From assembly GCA_900769475.1 (NCBI GenBank), contig CAAGGQ010000008.1, forward strand, positions 1 to 34,687: a stretch of 34,687 nt of DNA, given 5' to 3'. How positions within the stretch are numbered: the first letter of the stretch is position 1; every line of letters starts with the position of its first letter. Positions 7,401 through 15,864 of this stretch are shown in pieces. Made by a program: the position numbers and the translations under genes. This stretch comes from Clostridia bacterium. Lineage in GTDB: Bacteria; Bacillota; Clostridia; Oscillospirales; CAG-272. The notes beneath the pieces are model-generated. The model was not told the DNA's origin. It did not search any database and was given only the letters and a program-made list of their open reading frames with translations.

Positions 7401-8879
7401 ATGAAACGAATTCAACTTGGAACCCGTTTGGTGATCTGCCTGCTTTCGCTGGTGCTAATGCTCTCGGTCTTTGCCGCTTGCCAGACCCAGGGAGGGAACA
7501 CTACCACCACCGAAGGCCTTAAGCCAAACGCCACCGGCTCCCAGGAGACCGGAACCACGGGCCTGCAGGAGGACGCTCTGCCCGATGACCTGAACTTTGA
7601 CCGTTTGGTAAAGGTGCTGGGCTGTGAGCAGCAGAACTACCACTACTACGCCCTGGAAAAGAACGAGGAAATGATCAACAACGTTCTTTACGACCGCAAC
7701 GCCACCGTAGAGGATCGCCTTGGCATTGAGATCGAATGGATCTTTGAGCCCGGCACCTTTAACGAGCGTACCACCTTTATTGCCAAGGTGGAATCCACTA
7801 ACAAGAGCGGCGATCCTTACGACGCCGTGATCAGCTACAACCTGCTTCCCTACGCCATGGCGATGAAGGGCCTGTGCGAGAACCTCTACGAGCAGGGCTA
7901 CATTGATCTGACTGCCCCCTGGTGGCCCTCCGCTTACATCGAAACCGGCGTATTTGAAAACCAGATCTTTGGTCTGGTGGAAAGCTGCAGCTACGGCACC
8001 CTGGAGCGCATGATCGCCACCTTCTTTAACCAGGATCTTCTGGCCAACAAGGGCTTGGACAATCCCTACAATCTGGTAGCCGCCAATGAGTGGACCTTTG
8101 ATAAGCTCATGTCCATGGTAAAGGATACCTACGAGGATTTCAACTCCGACAGCAAGGTAGATAAGGGCGACTTCTTCGGCCTCTGCGCAGGCGGAACCGC
8201 CCCCATGCTGGATGGTTGGTACTTCTCCCTGGGCAACCGCTACTCCGAGATCAACGGTGACGGCGACCTGGTTCTGTTGCTGGGTCAGCCTGCTGTGGGC
8301 GAATTCCTGGACCGTGTGAAGGCTGCCTTCTACACCCAGGACGTTTGCCTCTACGACGCTTCCCACACCAAGATGTTTACCGAGGAACGCGCCATCTTCT
8401 ACACCACCATCGTTGGTATGACCGCAGCTCTGAAGGAGACCGAGGTGGAATACGGCGTGGTTCCGGTACCCAAGAGTTCCTCCGAGCAGAAGGACTACTA
8501 CACACACCTTGGTAACACCCACGAGGCGTGGAGCATTCCAAAGAACGTAAAGGATCTGAACTGCTCCACCGCTCTGCTGGAGTGCATGGCCTCCGAGGCA
8601 TACCGTCAGGTCAACCCCGTGTACTTTGAATCCATGCTCAAGCTCCGCTACGCCCAGGACGAACGCATTGCCGATATGTACGACCTGGTACGCGAGAGCA
8701 TTGGCTTTGACTTCTGCTATCTCTACTCGGTAGCCTTTACCACCGCTACCCGTCCCAACGCACTGATCAACGGATGCCTGACCAGCGAGTCCAAATCCTG
8801 GAGCTCCACTTGGGAAACCAACCAGAATGCCGTGGAAAGTCAATTCCAAACCATCATCAACGCTTATTTTGCAAACTAA
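7401..8879 (+). CDS. Extracellular solute-binding lipoprotein of an ABC importer (family 1-like)
   Basis: The 492-aa precursor has a type II signal peptide with a hydrophobic core at residues 10-24 and a lipobox ending FAAC, making C27 the lipidated residue. A Thr/Gly-rich linker (~30-60) then leads into a periplasmic-binding fold of the sugar-binding type seen in gut Clostridia. An EF-hand-like calcium loop is present at D246-x-N248-x-D250 through D257, as in several proteins of this family. It should capture an oligosaccharide or other small solute outside the membrane and hand it to a permease, but no permease, ATPase or regulator gene lies next to it: it has its own strong promoter, a textbook AAGGAGG site and its own terminator. 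Substrate cannot be told from sequence. Confidence 0.85.
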   Translation: MKRIQLGTRLVICLLSLVLMLSVFAACQTQGGNTTTTEGLKPNATGSQETGTTGLQEDALPDDLNFDRLVKVLGCEQQNYHYYALEKNEEMINNVLYDRNATVEDRLGIEIEWIFEPGTFNERTTFIAKVESTNKSGDPYDAVISYNLLPYAMAMKGLCENLYEQGYIDLTAPWWPSAYIETGVFENQIFGLVESCSYGTLERMIATFFNQDLLANKGLDNPYNLVAANEWTFDKLMSMVKDTYEDFNSDSKVDKGDFFGLCAGGTAPMLDGWYFSLGNRYSEINGDGDLVLLLGQPAVGEFLDRVKAAFYTQDVCLYDASHTKMFTEERAIFYTTIVGMTAALKETEVEYGVVPVPKSSSEQKDYYTHLGNTHEAWSIPKNVKDLNCSTALLECMASEAYRQVNPVYFESMLKLRYAQDERIADMYDLVRESIGFDFCYLYSVAFTTATRPNALINGCLTSESKSWSSTWETNQNAVESQFQTIINAYFAN

Positions 8880-8888
8880 AGAAAACCA

Positions 8889-8920
8889 AGAAGCCGACTC
8901 GATTGAGTCGGCTTCTTTCT
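8889..8920. terminator. Bidirectional terminator between convergent genes
   Basis: AGAAGCCGACTC (8889-8900) pairs perfectly with 8905-8916 around a 4-base loop, followed by TTTCT on the plus strand. It lies ten bases after the solute-binding protein stop and three bases from the stop of the convergent radical SAM gene, so it serves at least the former and probably both. Confidence 0.8.
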
Positions 8921-8923
8921 GTC

Positions 8924-10378
8924 CTATATGCTCGCCTCCCACAGCAGACGCTTGGGGGGATTTTTATTTTCGCCTTGACGGAAATCGGCGCACAGCATCT
9001 CCCGCAGGGTGCGGGGATCGGCCGTAGAGATCGCTTCCTCGGCGTAGCACAAAAGATACCAGAATACGTCGGGCTGGGAGATCTTTTGCAGAGGTCTTGG
9101 ATCTCGCGCCTTCAGAAATTGGCTCAATCCCTCCCAAAAGGCAAAGGGCGACACCATCAGCGGCGTGAGATAGAACAAGGTGTGAGAAAAGCGGCCACTC
9201 TCCAAATACCGCTCCAGCACCTCGGCAATATGCTCCAGCCGCTGCATCTCGGGGTAGGAGATCCATCGGCTCTGCAGCACCGTATAGGGAGGATCAGGCA
9301 GGCACACGTAGCCGTAATCCTCCATCCGCTCTCGCAATTCCGTTCCGTGCAATAGCTTTAAAAAGCCCAACTGAAGAAGATCACAGCATCCGTAGGCCGC
9401 GTCAAAGGAGCGCCCCACGCTTTGGTAATCCTCATAGGGGAGCCCAGCGATCAGATCCAGATGCACGTGAATGTTCCCCCTATTGTGGATCCGCTCCACC
9501 GCCGGGATCACCTGCGAGGCCTGAATGTGCCGCGCCACCGCCGCCAGAGTTTGGGGATTGGTGCTCTGCAAGCCAAACTCCAGCTGGATCTTCCCCTTGG
9601 GAAACCGAGAAAGAATGGAAAAGCTCTCCTCGTTGAGCAAAGAGGCGCACACCTCAAAATGGTACTGCCCCGTAAAGCGCTCCTCCAAGAGTCCCTCCCA
9701 GATCCGATTGGCCCGCTCCACGTTGGCGTTGAAGGTACGATCCACAAATTTGATCACCTTGTGGGGGATCTGCAATGCCTCAAAAGCCTCCAGGTCGGCC
9801 AGGGTCTGCTCCACGCTCTTCATGGTTACTCCCTTGGTAGCCGAGGAGAGGCAATACGCGCAGGAATAGGGACATCCGCGAGAGGATTCATAATAAAGAA
9901 TGGTACCCGTGCTCTCGCCGTCACGGTAAAGGATGCCCTCCTGCCCCATGGCTCGGGACGCCCTCCCCTGCAGGAGCCGCGGTGGAGTTTCCTTCGTTTC
10001 AAATTGCTCGCACAAACGGGGGAAGACCTCCTCTCCCTCCCCGCAAACGATGGCGTCGATCCAGGAAAGCCCCTCAAAGCGCTCGGTGCCGTAAGATACC
10101 TCGGGGCCGCCCAGCACGATCTTGCACCCGGGAAGCAGACCGCGAAGGCTTTGTGCCAGGGAAAGCATGGGGCGCAGGTTCCAGATATAGCAGGAAAAGC
10201 CATAAACGTCGGCTCTCTCCCGATAGAGCGCCTCCAGAACGTGGGCATCCCGATCCCGCAGGGTATATTCCAATAACCGAACCTCGTGTCCCGCTTCCTC
10301 CAGGGGGCCCCGCAAACAACGAAGTGCCAGGGAGGAATGGGACCAGGATCCGTTGAGGGTAAACAGCACCACCTTCAT
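8924..10378 (-). CDS. B12-binding / radical SAM protein with C-terminal DUF4080
   Basis: This 484-aa protein starts with a cobalamin-binding-like Rossmann domain (MKVVLFTLNGSWSHSSLALR, then KIVLGGPEVS near 86-95 and the CGEGEE turn near 112-117). The canonical DxHxxG cobalamin-ligand motif is not seen. The radical SAM core carries C169, C173 and C176 in CPYSCAYC. The C-terminal third matches the DUF4080 extension that accompanies this class of radical SAM enzymes in Clostridia. The reaction is unknown; methylation or another carbon-centred modification is the general expectation for B12-radical SAM enzymes. An AAAGGAG site precedes the ATG at 10378. A promoter within the end of the upstream gene suggests independent expression, although both genes lie on one strand 47 bases apart. 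Confidence 0.85.
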   Translation of the reverse strand: MKVVLFTLNGSWSHSSLALRCLRGPLEEAGHEVRLLEYTLRDRDAHVLEALYRERADVYGFSCYIWNLRPMLSLAQSLRGLLPGCKIVLGGPEVSYGTERFEGLSWIDAIVCGEGEEVFPRLCEQFETKETPPRLLQGRASRAMGQEGILYRDGESTGTILYYESSRGCPYSCAYCLSSATKGVTMKSVEQTLADLEAFEALQIPHKVIKFVDRTFNANVERANRIWEGLLEERFTGQYHFEVCASLLNEESFSILSRFPKGKIQLEFGLQSTNPQTLAAVARHIQASQVIPAVERIHNRGNIHVHLDLIAGLPYEDYQSVGRSFDAAYGCCDLLQLGFLKLLHGTELRERMEDYGYVCLPDPPYTVLQSRWISYPEMQRLEHIAEVLERYLESGRFSHTLFYLTPLMVSPFAFWEGLSQFLKARDPRPLQKISQPDVFWYLLCYAEEAISTADPRTLREMLCADFRQGENKNPPKRLLWEASI

Positions 10379-10411
10379 GCCTTGATCTCCTTTGTTTGTT
10401 ACTTCCCTACC

Positions 10412-10440
10412 ATTGTATCACAAAATCACTTGGTTTGCAA
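10412..10440 (-). promoter_or_regulatory. Probable sigma-A promoter of the radical SAM/DUF4080 gene
   Basis: On the minus strand TTGCAA (10435-10440) lies 17 bases before TACAAT (10412-10417). The -35 box overlaps the last codons of the upstream P-loop gene. Confidence 0.6.
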
Positions 10441-11502
10441 GCCAAATAACCGCCGGCAAAAGGATTTTGTAAATTCTTCCTTGGCGCCAAAGTCCATGGC
10501 GCTCATATAGATCTCCTCCATGCGAAAATGCAGATCCTTGACCTCGGACAAGGACTCCACGGCGCCGTCCAGCAGAGCACGGTGCAAGCGCTCGGCATAG
10601 GTGACCTGCGATCGCACCTGCCGCATTCCCAGAGGCTCCAGAAACCGTCGCGTAGACACCCGCTGATGGGGATAGTCGCAATCCCGACTCCGTCCCACCA
10701 CAAAGGAGATCTGCGGACGGCAAAGGAAGATCCCATCCACCACCTCGGGATGCACGGGATGGCGAGAGACCCGAATGGCCAGCTGTTGCTCTGCACAGCG
10801 GCGCAAGAGCTCGGCCATCCAATGCCCTGCCGCACCGTGGCAATCCTCCACCAGATAGATCCGCTTGGCGTGGGAGAAATAGGTATCCAGGCTGACCCTC
10901 CCCCGCATGCCCACCGAATGGATCAGAGCGGGACAGGAGGAGAACCCCTCCCCACGGGGAACGCCCTGCAAAGCTCTCTGCACGCTTTTTTCCATGGCCT
11001 TTCTTCGAAGAAAGGGGGCCACCAGTCCATCTCGCACGCCTCGCATTTCCCCCGCGGCACTCAGATACCGATAGGCACGGCGATAGCCCTGCCTCTTTTT
11101 TTGTCCCAACGCTTCCAGCTCCTCGGCGTGAGGCGTCAGAGCCTCCACGTCCCAAAAGGCGCCCAGGTTCACGATCTCCTCCCGCACGCCCGGGTGGGAA
11201 GGCTCGTAAACGTGAGGAGCGGTGGCATCCAAGAGGGCAATGCAGCCTACGTTCCCCGTAAGGATCACCCCGTCCAGGGAATCGGGATCCGAAGAACAAT
11301 AGATGTATTCCACCTGCCGTCCCTCTGCCGCCGCGACCTGGGCCACCTCCCGCAAAAAGCGACTTTTTCCCGTTCCCGGCCCTCCCTTGACGGCATACAC
11401 CCGATCCACCCTGGGGTGGTCGAAGCACTCTTGATAATAGCTGTAAAACCCTTGTTCGCTGTTGGAAGCCGCAAAATAAGCATCCTCATTCTTCTCCCGC
11501 AT
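10426..11502 (-). CDS. P-loop ATPase of the PRK06851 type with degenerate second half
   Basis: This 358-aa protein resembles a poorly characterised clostridial ATPase family built from two tandem P-loop modules. The first has an intact Walker A, GGPGTGKS (residues 40-47), followed by CSSDPDSLDGVIL and the family signature ATAPHVYEP. The second half repeats the same order, with IYLVEDCHGAAGHW in the Walker A position (~215-228) and PEVVDGIF in the place of DSLDGVIL, but the lysine is lost. I chose the ATG at 11502 because AAGGAAGGA lies 6-9 bases upstream; the frame is also open from a GTG eight codons earlier, which would itself lack a ribosome-binding site. It is divergent from the spoIIIA operon, 117 bases away. 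Function unknown; only the first site should bind ATP. Confidence 0.75.
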   Translation of the reverse strand: MREKNEDAYFAASNSEQGFYSYYQECFDHPRVDRVYAVKGGPGTGKSRFLREVAQVAAAEGRQVEYIYCSSDPDSLDGVILTGNVGCIALLDATAPHVYEPSHPGVREEIVNLGAFWDVEALTPHAEELEALGQKKRQGYRRAYRYLSAAGEMRGVRDGLVAPFLRRKAMEKSVQRALQGVPRGEGFSSCPALIHSVGMRGRVSLDTYFSHAKRIYLVEDCHGAAGHWMAELLRRCAEQQLAIRVSRHPVHPEVVDGIFLCRPQISFVVGRSRDCDYPHQRVSTRRFLEPLGMRQVRSQVTYAERLHRALLDGAVESLSEVKDLHFRMEEIYMSAMDFGAKEEFTKSFCRRLFGLQTK

Positions 11503-11584
11503 ACCGATTCCTTCCTTTCTTTCCACGGTTTTTGCTATTATCTTATGCCGTGGGGAAAAGAAGTTCTACTTTTTTCTCGCTCCT

Positions 11585-11592
11585 CATATAGT
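11585..11592 (+). promoter_or_regulatory. Weak candidate sigma-E -10 element for spoIIIAA
   Basis: CATATAGT resembles the sigma-E -10 consensus CATACAnT and lies 27 bases before the spoIIIAA start. The region 14 bases further upstream (TTCTACT) is a poor -35 match. A mother-cell sigma-E promoter is expected here from B. subtilis, so this is offered only as the best visible candidate. Confidence 0.3.
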
Positions 11593-11619
11593 AAAGTAAA
11601 ACCAACCGGAGGACTTGCC

Positions 11620-12546
11620 ATGCAAAGCATTTGCATCACACGCACCGCCCCCAAGCTTCCCGCAAGGGTGGAGGAGCTGCTCCCCCTGCCCCTTCGAGAG
11701 GCTTTGCGCCAATGCCCTGCCCCCCGCGTTGAGGAGCTTCGCCTGCGGTGCGATCACTACACCACCGTGACCTGCAAGGGGCATAGCTATTCCACCGGCT
11801 ACCGATTTGCCTCGGGAGAGCTGAACCGTTTACTTCTGCGCCTGTGTCAGGGCTCTCTCTACGCCTATGAAAAGCAACTGAACCAGGGCTTTCTCACCCT
11901 TCCCGGAGGGATCCGCGTGGGGGTCTGCGGCCGCGCCGCCGTGGAAAAGGAAACGATCCTGGGAGTGAGCGATGTCCGTTCCCTGATTCTGCGCATTCCT
12001 CATGCGCCCGCCGTAACTGCCGCGCCGATCCTGGAGCTGCTGGAGAGGACCTCCTTCTGCCGCGGGATCCTGATCTACGCCCCTCCGGGAGTGGGAAAGA
12101 CCACCCTTCTTCGCCAAGCTGCCAAGGAGGCCGCCGCACCGCCCTATGCCCGTTGCACCATAGTGGTGGACACCCGCGAGGAGCTGGGACAGGCATCCGA
12201 GGAGCCCGGGCTGAATCTGGATCGGCTCTCGGCCTATCCGCGGGACGTGGGGATCCGCATTGCCACCCGCTCTTTGGGAGCCCAGCTCATTATTTGCGAC
12301 GAGATCGGCTCCCCCGAGGACGCAGACGCCATTTTGCAGAGTGCCAACACCGGCGTGGGTCTGCTCTGCTCCACCCACGGAGCACAAGTGGAGGATCTGC
12401 TCCTCCGCCCTTCCCTTTTGCGTCTGCACGAGGCGGGGGTCTTTGCCTACTACATTGGTCTGGAACGCCTGCCGGGGGATCGGTTCGCCTTTCACGTGAC
12501 CGAAGGAAGGTCCGCCCCCCACGGGAAAGGAGAAGTGCTTCCTTGA
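11620..12546 (+). CDS. spoIIIAA: Stage III sporulation protein AA (secretion-type ATPase)
   Basis: SpoIIIAA is the cytosolic ATPase of the SpoIIIA-SpoIIQ channel that the mother cell builds to the engulfed forespore. It is related to type II/IV secretion ATPases. The 308-aa product shows Walker A APPGVGKTT with K160 and Walker B LIICDEIG with D227-E228, plus TRSLGAQ and the STHG motif typical of the family. Length matches B. subtilis SpoIIIAA (~307). The ATG at 11620 follows a GGAGGA site; the same frame is open far upstream, but those residues overlap the antisense P-loop gene and are not part of the protein. Its TGA stop overlaps the next start codon, so the two are translationally coupled. 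Confidence 0.95.
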   Translation: MQSICITRTAPKLPARVEELLPLPLREALRQCPAPRVEELRLRCDHYTTVTCKGHSYSTGYRFASGELNRLLLRLCQGSLYAYEKQLNQGFLTLPGGIRVGVCGRAAVEKETILGVSDVRSLILRIPHAPAVTAAPILELLERTSFCRGILIYAPPGVGKTTLLRQAAKEAAAPPYARCTIVVDTREELGQASEEPGLNLDRLSAYPRDVGIRIATRSLGAQLIICDEIGSPEDADAILQSANTGVGLLCSTHGAQVEDLLLRPSLLRLHEAGVFAYYIGLERLPGDRFAFHVTEGRSAPHGKGEVLP

Positions 12547-13013
12547 TCCCCAAGCTGTTTGGTGCGGCGCTGCTCCTGGCCGTTGGAACGGTGGCGTCCT
12601 GCTGGAACGCCCGGAGGGAGAAGCAACGTCTGGAGGTACTGGACGCCTGGATCGCGCTCCTGCGCTTTTTACGCAATCAGATCGATTGCTACCTGCGCCC
12701 CCTGGAGGAGATCCTGGCCGATCCCAACGCGCCAACCATTCCCTACGGAGATCTGGGGGACACGCGCACGCTCCCCTCCATTCTCGCGGCCTCAGCTCCC
12801 CTGTTGGAGCCCGAGGGAGAACGTCTGCTTGCCGCCTTCGTCCGCGAGATCGGTACCTCCTACCGCAGGGAGCAGGTGCGGCGGTGTGACGCTTACCTTA
12901 CCGCGCTGGGGGAACTTCGTGCAAGACAAGCAGAGCGGCTTCCCTCCCGCGTCCGCGCCACGTCCACTCTGCTCTTGTGCGCAACCTTGGGAGTGGCCCT
13001 CCTCCTATGGTAA
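12543..13013 (+). CDS. spoIIIAB: Stage III sporulation protein AB
   Basis: The 156-aa product begins with a single hydrophobic anchor (LFGAALLLAVGTVASCW), continues with the family pattern EVLDAWIALLRFLRNQIDCYLRPLEEIL and ends in a second hydrophobic helix (ATSTLLLCATLGVALLLW). SpoIIIAB is a mother-cell membrane subunit of the SpoIIIA complex, resembling secretion-system GspF-type proteins. I place the start at a TTG (12543) that forms a TTGA overlap with the stop of spoIIIAA; AAAGGAG lies about ten bases upstream and no in-frame ATG or GTG is available at a sensible place. Length (B. subtilis ~171) supports this. Confidence 0.85.
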   Translation: MIPKLFGAALLLAVGTVASCWNARREKQRLEVLDAWIALLRFLRNQIDCYLRPLEEILADPNAPTIPYGDLGDTRTLPSILAASAPLLEPEGERLLAAFVREIGTSYRREQVRRCDAYLTALGELRARQAERLPSRVRATSTLLLCATLGVALLLW

Positions 13014-13040
13014 TTGGAAACGACGGGAAAGGAATCAAAA

Positions 13041-13238
13041 ATGGATATTTCATTGATCATCAAAATTGCCGGCATCGGGATCCTGGTGGCGGTTGCCTCC
13101 CAGATCCTGAGCAAAACCGGGCGAGATGAGCAGGCCACCTTTGTGACCTTGGCGGGGATCCTGGTGGCTCTGATGCTCCTGATCCGCCACATTGGAGAGC
13201 TCTTTGCTCTAATCCAAACGGTGTTTGGCATTGCGTAA
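13041..13238 (+). CDS. spoIIIAC: Stage III sporulation protein AC
   Basis: This is a 65-aa membrane protein with two hydrophobic helices (LIIKIAGIGILVAVASQIL and TLAGILVALMLLIRHIGELF) around a short polar loop KTGRDEQ, which is characteristic of SpoIIIAC. It forms part of the membrane ring of the SpoIIIA channel. The ATG at 13041 has an AAAGGAA site 7 bases upstream; an in-frame TTG nine codons earlier is less likely. The small spacing (27 bases after spoIIIAB, 14 before spoIIIAD) shows one operon. Confidence 0.9.
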   Translation: MDISLIIKIAGIGILVAVASQILSKTGRDEQATFVTLAGILVALMLLIRHIGELFALIQTVFGIA

Positions 13239-13252
13239 GGGGAACGGTTGCG

Positions 13253-13648
13253 GTGCTGAAGATCTGTATGTTTGCCCTGCTGGGAGTGAGCACCCTTCTG
13301 CTCCTTCGTCAATGGAAGGCCGATCTCCTTCCCCTGCTCCGCATGGCGCTGTGGCTGGGACTGGGAATGGCCGCCCTTTCCCTGCTCACCCCTGCGGTGC
13401 GCTATCTGCAGTCGCTTTTGGGAGAGAGCCTCCTTCATGCGGAGCAGGTCACCGTTCTGTTCAAGGCGCTGGGGATCACGTTACTCACCCAGATCTGTGC
13501 CGACCTCTGCCGCGATTGCGGAGAGAACGGCGCGGCCGCCGGGGTGGAATGGACGGGACGTCTGGAGATCCTGCTTCTCTGCATTCCCTTTGTGGAGGAG
13601 CTTCTCACCGTGGCAAAGGAGCTTCTATCCTGGGGAGGCGCGGCATGA
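13253..13648 (+). CDS. spoIIIAD: Stage III sporulation protein AD
   Basis: The 131-aa product has several hydrophobic helices and matches SpoIIIAD in length (~133) and in its C-terminal LLLCIPFVEELLTVAKELL region. It acts in the mother-cell membrane as part of the SpoIIIA complex. Translation starts at a GTG (13253) with AAGGGGA 9-14 bases upstream. The stop overlaps the next start in an ATGA arrangement, which points to coupled translation with spoIIIAE. Confidence 0.9.
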   Translation: MLKICMFALLGVSTLLLLRQWKADLLPLLRMALWLGLGMAALSLLTPAVRYLQSLLGESLLHAEQVTVLFKALGITLLTQICADLCRDCGENGAAAGVEWTGRLEILLLCIPFVEELLTVAKELLSWGGAA

Positions 13649-14802
13649 GATGGAGAAAGCCCCTTCTTCTTTTCTTCCTCTGCTTGCTCTGGAGCCTCTG
13701 CCTTTGCACGAAGGTCGCGGCTGCGGATACCACCACCTCCGGGGAAGAATTCCCACGGGAGGAATTCCACGATTTTTTGGAAAGCCTTCCCCCGGAGCTT
13801 GTGGAGCATCTTCCTCCGGAGCTCTTTTCGAACAATCAAAACGACGTGGCCGCCGGCGTGGAGCAGATGAGTCGTTTTTCCTATTTGCTATCCCAAGCGC
13901 TGATGGCACTGGAAGACCACCTGGGCGCCTGCCTGCAAACCCTGGCGATCCTGGTGGGGATCCTGCTGTTGAGTGCGCTCTGCCGCGCGTTCTCCGTGGG
14001 TGGAGCCCATCAGGATTTGCAGGGTGCCTTCTCCTTTTGCGCCTCCCTGGTCCTCCTCAGCGGTCTTCTGTCACGGGGAATTCAGAGCCTGCAACGGGTC
14101 GAGGCCTTCTTTTCCTCCCTCACAAGGATCACCGCCGCCCTCCTGCCCTTGATGGCCGTGCTCTACTCCCTGGGGGGCAATCTGACCGCCGCCACCGCCA
14201 CCTCTGCCGGCCTCTCAGTGTATATGACCCTCCTGGAGGAATGGGTGGGACGGACCGTGCTTCCCTTTTGCGCGATCTGTTTGCTCTTTTCCATGCTGCA
14301 GAGCCTGCACCCTTCCCTACGCCTGGGAACACTTTTGGGCACGGTAAAGAAGAATTACACCACCCTCTTGACCTTTTTTATGATGCTCCTTTTGGCCATG
14401 CTCTCAGCGCAAACGGTGCTGGGGGCACGGAGCGACACCCTCTTGATGCGCAGCGCCAAGTTTGCCGCGGGGAATCTGATTCCCGTGGTTGGGGGCTCGG
14501 TGGCCGAGCTATTGCGCAGTGTGAGCGCCACGGTGGGATACCTGCGGGGAACGGTGGGACTCTGCGCAGTACTACTCCTCCTTCTTACCCTGTTGCCCAC
14601 GGTGGTAGAGCTGCTCCTGGTGCGCCTGACCTGGCAGATCGGTGCCGCCTTGGCCGACCTCTTGGGCTGTGACGGAGAAAAGAAGCTGATGGAGGAGTTC
14701 GCCTCTCTCCATGGGTACCTTTTAGCGGCGGTGTGCATCTGTGCCTCGGTGCTGGTGCTCTCCCTTGGACTGCTCATTCACACGGTTTCAGCCATCGGAT
14801 AA
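13645..14802 (+). CDS. spoIIIAE: Stage III sporulation protein AE
   Basis: At 385 aa, this is the large polytopic membrane subunit of the SpoIIIA channel. It carries an N-terminal signal peptide (hydrophobic residues ~6-22, ending KVAAAD), a polar acidic segment with FLESLPPELVEHLPPELF, and then about eight hydrophobic helices ending LLAAVCICASVLVLSLGLLIHTV. Conserved family stretches such as SGLLSRGIQSL and AKFAAGNLIPVVGGSVAELL are recognisable. The ATG at 13645 overlaps the spoIIIAD stop (ATGA) and is preceded by GGGGAGG. Length fits SpoIIIAE of other Firmicutes (~400). Confidence 0.95.
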   Translation: MRWRKPLLLFFLCLLWSLCLCTKVAAADTTTSGEEFPREEFHDFLESLPPELVEHLPPELFSNNQNDVAAGVEQMSRFSYLLSQALMALEDHLGACLQTLAILVGILLLSALCRAFSVGGAHQDLQGAFSFCASLVLLSGLLSRGIQSLQRVEAFFSSLTRITAALLPLMAVLYSLGGNLTAATATSAGLSVYMTLLEEWVGRTVLPFCAICLLFSMLQSLHPSLRLGTLLGTVKKNYTTLLTFFMMLLLAMLSAQTVLGARSDTLLMRSAKFAAGNLIPVVGGSVAELLRSVSATVGYLRGTVGLCAVLLLLLTLLPTVVELLLVRLTWQIGAALADLLGCDGEKKLMEEFASLHGYLLAAVCICASVLVLSLGLLIHTVSAIG

Positions 14803-14816
14803 AAAGGGAGGTGCCC

Positions 14817-15314
14817 ATGTCCTCATATCTTTACGCCCTGTTCCTTCTCTGTCTTGCCCTGAGTCTTGGCGAGCTCCTGCGCCCGGGAAAAGAGGGTGAG
14901 CCCCTGGGCAAGGCCTGGAAGGCTTTTTGCTCCCTGCTCCTGCTCTGCACCCTGGCCTCTCCCTTGCGCGCTCTTCTTCCCACCTTGCGGCAATGGACCA
15001 ACGGAGAGGGGGGCTCCCTCCTTCCCGAGTCACCCTCGGTGGAATCCCCCGCCCTATCCCCGGAGGAGGCACTCACCGAGGCCTCCAAGGCCTATTTTCT
15101 TCAGCTTCTCACCCAGAATCTGGAGCAAGAATTTTCCATTTCCCCCGGGCAGATCCGCTGTACGGTGGAGTGGACCGAAGACACCAACGGTGCTCCGCAC
15201 CCCGGGCGGGTGACCCTGCTCCTCTCGGGCAACGCCATCTGGAAGGATCCCCACGCCATGGAGGCCTACGTATCTTCTCTTTTGAATTGCGAATGTCAAA
15301 GTGCCATTGAATGA
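14817..15314 (+). CDS. spoIIIAF: Stage III sporulation protein AF
   Basis: The 165-aa protein has two N-terminal hydrophobic helices (YLYALFLLCLALSLGELL and AFCSLLLLCTLASPLRALL) followed by a soluble C-domain that faces the intermembrane space. That is the usual SpoIIIAF architecture, and the C-domain is related to ring-forming secretion proteins. The ATG at 14817 follows a GGGAGGTG ribosome-binding site and lies 14 bases after the spoIIIAE stop. The sequence is the most divergent member of this operon, so the name relies partly on gene order. Confidence 0.85.
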   Translation: MSSYLYALFLLCLALSLGELLRPGKEGEPLGKAWKAFCSLLLLCTLASPLRALLPTLRQWTNGEGGSLLPESPSVESPALSPEEALTEASKAYFLQLLTQNLEQEFSISPGQIRCTVEWTEDTNGAPHPGRVTLLLSGNAIWKDPHAMEAYVSSLLNCECQSAIE

Positions 15315-15327
15315 AAGGAGGCTCTCT

Positions 15328-15837
15328 ATGTTCTCATTTTTGCGTTTCAACAAGACCGATGCCGGAGGGAATGCCTCCCGCCTTTGGTTGCTTCTTCCCC
15401 TGTTGCTCATCGGGGTCCTGCTTCTGCTTTGGGGCGGAGAGAAACAACAGACCGACGTCCCCGAGGATCCCTTCCCCTACGCGGTGGAATCAGATGAGCT
15501 GGTGGTCTACCAGACTTACCTGGAGAACCGAGTGAAAGAGCTTTGCGCCTCGGTGGCCGGAGTGGGAGAGGTGACAGCGGTGGTTACCCTGAAGAGCGGC
15601 TTTTCCTCCTGCTACGCCACCGAGGAATCGGCGAATGGGGAGACCTATGTAATTCTTGGCAGCGGTGCCTCGGCCACGGGGCTCTTTCTCTCCCGCACCG
15701 CCCCTGCCGTGGCCGGGATCGGCATCGTTTGCACCGGCGGAACCTCGGTCGAGGTGCGCAACGAGCTGATCGCTCTGCTCAGCGCCGCCTTTGACGTTCC
15801 CAGCAATCACATTTACGTCACCGCGCGGCGCGCCTAA
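15328..15837 (+). CDS. spoIIIAG: Stage III sporulation protein AG
   Basis: SpoIIIAG forms the large ring of the SpoIIIA channel in the intermembrane space. The 169-aa product has a short cytosolic N-terminus, one membrane helix (LWLLLPLLLIGVLLLLW, ~21-37) and a ring-building domain (YQTYLENRVKELCASVAGVGEVTAVVTL through VRNELIALLSAAFDVPSNHIYV). The ATG at 15328 has an AAAGGAGG site 6 bases upstream, better than the in-frame GTG nine codons earlier. A gap of 87 bases with its own promoter separates it from spoIIIAH. Confidence 0.93.
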   Translation: MFSFLRFNKTDAGGNASRLWLLLPLLLIGVLLLLWGGEKQQTDVPEDPFPYAVESDELVVYQTYLENRVKELCASVAGVGEVTAVVTLKSGFSSCYATEESANGETYVILGSGASATGLFLSRTAPAVAGIGIVCTGGTSVEVRNELIALLSAAFDVPSNHIYVTARRA

Positions 15838-15864
15838 TCTCTTTTCACCTTTTTTCGTCCCATG

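Noticed and set aside
8136..8171. EF-hand loop as a dockerin of a cellulosome
   Set aside because: Only one loop, in the middle of a binding-protein domain; dockerins have two at a terminus.
7455..8942. Antisense open frame of 495 codons
   Set aside because: Shadow of the solute-binding protein gene, and it runs into the terminator.
10528..11619. Long N-terminal extension of SpoIIIAA in the open frame
   Set aside because: The region is antisense to the P-loop gene; the ATG at 11620 with GGAGGA gives the normal SpoIIIAA length.
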